This document shows, one piece after another, positions 60,367 to 64,000 of a DNA stretch of 64,000 bases; the stretch's first letter is position 1; every line of letters starts with the position of its first letter. A program made the position numbers and the translations under genes. Source of the DNA: Myxococcales bacterium (lineage in GTDB: Bacteria; Myxococcota_A; Polyangia; Haliangiales; Haliangiaceae). The stretch lies in contig CANKMW010000034.1 of the NCBI GenBank assembly GCA_947483555.1, positions 1 through 64,000 of the forward strand, read 5' to 3'. The notes under the pieces are model-generated. The model was given only the letters and a program-made list of their open reading frames with translations, ran no database searches and was not told where the DNA came from.

Positions 60367-61635
60367 ATGTGCCAATCCGCCTTCCCCGCCCTGCTGGTCG
60401 CGCTGGCCGCCGCCGCATGCGGCAGCCCCGATGACAGCGTCGCGGCCGACGCCGGCGGCGACGCCCGCCCGAGCCCGCAACCGACCGGCGAGATCACCTT
60501 CATCGTGGTGGTCGATGGCGACGTGCCGTCGCCGGTCACGGTGATGACCCACGACGACCGCGGCGTGCTGGCATGGCGCGCCGATGCCGGGCGCGGCGGC
60601 ACGTTCACGTTGCCCGCCGACGCCGGCTACAGCGTCAGCGTGGTGTCCATCGATCCCATCAACGTGGCGTGGCACGACGTGTACACGATCTTCGGCGTCA
60701 CCCCCGGCGTCACGTATCGACACCAGGTCACGCACCCCGGGCTACCGCATGGTGAGGTCGTGGTACCGGTGCCAGCCAACGTGACCGCGCCGCTGGTCGA
60801 GATCCAGGTGGCGGGAGTCAGCGCATCCGTCGTGGGCGGCGGCCCGGCGACGGTCACGCTGCTGCGCTCGGCAGCCGAGGTCGGTGTGACGCCGATCGTG
60901 TGGGCCGCGTACGACGTCGACGGCAATCCGCTGGGCGTCAGCGCGGCGGTGATCGATGCCCGCAGCCCACCGACCATCGCCCCCGACTTCGCCACGCCCG
61001 CCTCCGTGACCTGGAGCGGCGGTGGCGACCCGAGGCTCGATGCCGTGCTCCGGATCGACGGCGACGTGGCCTGGCTGCCGGGGTTCGATCCGACCGGCTC
61101 GGTGCGCGGTCGCGCCCACACGATGCCGTCGCTCGGGATCGAGCACTGGCTCATGGCCGAGCTCGTCGAGGGCGACCGGGTTCGCTACCTGGTCGAGTCG
61201 TTTGCCGCCGTGCCGGCGATCTGGGGCCTCGGGGCACGGCCGCTGCGCACCCCGACGGTCTACGAGCTCGGCGTGCTCCCGGACAACGTGCGCTGGTACA
61301 TCGATGGCGGCGGTGGATTCGACGGCTACGTCATCGCCGGCTATGCCGGCCGCTCGGGCCCCGACCGCGGCGCCATGTGGAGCGCGATCGCACCGCCCGA
61401 CGTCACCATCGCCTACTGGCCCGCGCTACCCGCCGACCTCGACGTGTACTGGACGGCGCCGGTCGCGGCGGTGACCGCCTACGACAGCGATGACCTCGAC
61501 GGATGGGCGGCGCTCAGCTCCAGTGGCGAGGCCTGGGGCCCGTGCCCGGGATCGCGGGTCGAGACCAGCGGTCGTTCCGCACCGCTCGTACCTCCCGATG
61601 GGGCGCACCCTGGCGCGCCGTGTCCCGGCCCGTAG
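60367..61635 (+). CDS. Secreted lipoprotein of unknown function
   Basis: A 422-residue lipoprotein (MCQSAFPALLVALAAAACGS). Beta-rich throughout; the first 100 residues are similar to carboxypeptidase-regulatory-like modules (ITFIVVVDGDVPSPVTVMTHD, GTFTLPADAGYSVSVVSID). The C-terminus has paired cysteines (WGPCPG, GAPCPG). No family recognised. It converges on the oxidoreductase gene with stops nearly touching (61633-61635 and 61636). Confidence 0.75.
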   Translation: MCQSAFPALLVALAAAACGSPDDSVAADAGGDARPSPQPTGEITFIVVVDGDVPSPVTVMTHDDRGVLAWRADAGRGGTFTLPADAGYSVSVVSIDPINVAWHDVYTIFGVTPGVTYRHQVTHPGLPHGEVVVPVPANVTAPLVEIQVAGVSASVVGGGPATVTLLRSAAEVGVTPIVWAAYDVDGNPLGVSAAVIDARSPPTIAPDFATPASVTWSGGGDPRLDAVLRIDGDVAWLPGFDPTGSVRGRAHTMPSLGIEHWLMAELVEGDRVRYLVESFAAVPAIWGLGARPLRTPTVYELGVLPDNVRWYIDGGGGFDGYVIAGYAGRSGPDRGAMWSAIAPPDVTIAYWPALPADLDVYWTAPVAAVTAYDSDDLDGWAALSSSGEAWGPCPGSRVETSGRSAPLVPPDGAHPGAPCPGP

Positions 61636-63114
<1,479 letters not shown>

Positions 63115-63190
63115 CGGGCGGGTGATACCACGACCGCGGCGAGCGACGTTCACACCGTGCGTCCGGACCACGCGTGGGCCACAGTGCCGC

Positions 63191-63655
63191 ATGGCCACCA
63201 TCCAGCCCGGTTCACCGGCTCCCGACGTCACGCTCACCGGTCCGGACGGGCCGGTGCAGTTCAAGAGCCTGGTCGGCGAGCGCGTGCTCGTCTTCTACTT
63301 CTATCCCAAGGACGAGACCGCCGGCTGCACCGCCGAGGCGTGCTCGTTCCGCGACCTCTACCACGACTTCCTCGACGCCGGCGCCGACGTGATCGGCGTG
63401 TCGCGCGACACCGCCGAGGCGCACGCCAAGTTCAAGGCCAACCATCGGCTGCCGTTCCGCCTGTTCACCGATCAGGGTGGCGCCGCGGCCCAGGCGTTCG
63501 GCGTCAAGAAGAACCTCGGCTTCATCGCCGGTCGCGTCACCTTCGTGATCGACAAGGCGGGCATGGTCCGCCTGCGCTTCGACTCCCAGATCCAGGCCAG
63601 GAAGCACGTCAGCGAGGCGCTCGAGATGGTGCGGCTGCTGGCGCGCACCACCTGA
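63191..63655 (+). CDS. bcp: Peroxiredoxin, Bcp/AhpE type
   Basis: A 154-residue thiol peroxidase. Peroxidatic and second cysteine in KDETAGCTAEACSFRD (C-x4-C), typical of atypical two-Cys Bcp proteins; the catalytic Thr precedes (VFYFYPKDETAGC). C-terminal FVIDKAGMVRLRFDSQ. Reduces hydroperoxides in the cytoplasm with thioredoxin. ATG 63191 lies 76 bp from the divergent oxidoreductase start. Confidence 0.95.
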   Translation: MATIQPGSPAPDVTLTGPDGPVQFKSLVGERVLVFYFYPKDETAGCTAEACSFRDLYHDFLDAGADVIGVSRDTAEAHAKFKANHRLPFRLFTDQGGAAAQAFGVKKNLGFIAGRVTFVIDKAGMVRLRFDSQIQARKHVSEALEMVRLLARTT

Positions 63656-63680
63656 ACCCGCCCGGCGCTATCATCGGGCG

Positions 63681-64000
63681 ATGTCGCCACTCGCGCTGTG
63701 TGCGTGGACGCTGTTCGTGGCCGCCCCGTCGGTCACCGCGCTGCCCGATCCGCGGCCGGCCAGCCTGGTCGTCGACCGCGCCGCCGTGCTCGACCCGGCC
63801 ACGCGGACGCGGATCGACGGCTCGCTGGTCGCGCTCCGCTCGACGACCGGCGCCGAGGTCGCGCTGGTGACCGTCGACGACGTCGACGGCACGCCCAAGG
63901 CGTTCGCCACCGCGCTCTTCGACCACTGGCACCTCGGCCGCGAAGACACCAACGACGGCGTGCTGGTCTTGATGGTCATGAGCAAGCGCCGGCTCGAGAT
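63681..64000 (+). CDS. TPM-domain protein, 5' part (cut by window end)
   Basis: The first 106 codons. Signal peptide MSPLALCAWTLFVAAPSVTALP, then the TPM domain start: VVDRAAVLDPATRTRIDGSLVALRSTTGAEVALVTVDDVDGTPKAFATALFDHWHLGREDTNDGVLVLM. This family (TPM_phosphatase/YgcG) is membrane-anchored and found near LemA-type genes. The gene continues beyond base 64000. Confidence 0.85.
   Translation, partial: MSPLALCAWTLFVAAPSVTALPDPRPASLVVDRAAVLDPATRTRIDGSLVALRSTTGAEVALVTVDDVDGTPKAFATALFDHWHLGREDTNDGVLVLMVMSKRRLE

Overview
The window is very GC-rich DNA, densely packed with genes. It almost certainly comes from a member of the Myxococcota (the former deltaproteobacterial myxobacteria). The signs are many small secreted lipoproteins of unknown function, eukaryote-like Ser/Thr kinases fused to WD40 or TPR repeats, an M15 peptidase ending in a MYXO-CTERM-like tail, an AgmX/PglI-type C-terminal domain, a DUF4266/DUF3570 pair and a 73-residue cysteine-rich CGNG repeat protein. 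No rRNA or tRNA gene was recognised. The assignment rests on gene content, not on a marker gene.

Layout. 0-10 kb: POT peptide transporter, secreted M15 peptidase, SNF2 helicase and a WD40 Ser/Thr kinase, with a tandem pair of 57-bp inverted-end repeats between the last two. 10-18 kb: lipoprotein genes including one with a CXXCH motif, the DUF4266/DUF3570 pair, an AgmX/PglI-type lipoprotein, a TPR-like protein and a PEGA-domain protein with a low-complexity spacer. 18-21 kb: nitrilase-family hydrolase and a flavoprotein disulfide-reductase homologue. 20.7-27 kb: a complete phosphate-sensing and uptake locus, phoB-phoR-phoU-pstS-pstC-pstA-pstB, followed by a toxin-antitoxin pair bracketed by a 239-bp duplication of the pstB 3' end. 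28-30 kb: hybrid-free histidine kinase and response regulator. 30-34.5 kb: coupled operon hemE-hemG-lipoprotein-Rsm22-like methyltransferase. 34.5-38.6 kb: penicillin-acylase-like hydrolase and a double-receiver regulator. 39.3-43 kb: flippase, Gfo/Idh/MocA dehydrogenase and sugar epimerase, a probable surface polysaccharide operon. 43-48 kb: accessory region with a frameshifted DUF4157 peptidase-like gene, gene remnants and two lipoproteins. 48-64 kb: PRPP synthetase, hydrolases, DUF4442 thioesterase, sirtuin, an organophosphate/phosphate antiporter-family transporter, more lipoproteins, a TPR Ser/Thr kinase, an OYE-family oxidoreductase, a Bcp peroxiredoxin and the start of a TPM-domain gene.

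Main points of interest. (1) Three sites with the form GTCAC-N6-GTCAC (11-bp period, same strand as the downstream gene) lie in front of phoB, of pstS and of the distant OPA-family transporter at 54-55.7 kb, which defines a candidate Pho regulon. (2) A ParE/RelE-type toxin-antitoxin pair sits exactly between two near-identical copies of the last 239 bp around the pstB stop. (3) A palindromic repeat family (ends CCTTCGACTCG / CGAGTCGAAGG) has entered at least three secreted-protein genes in frame, each time in an apparently dispensable segment: inside a lipoprotein signal peptide, in the spacer of an autoprocessing acylase, and in a linker after a signal peptide. (4) A DUF4157 protein with a papain-like Cys/His pair is split by a one-base frameshift exactly between the two catalytic residues.
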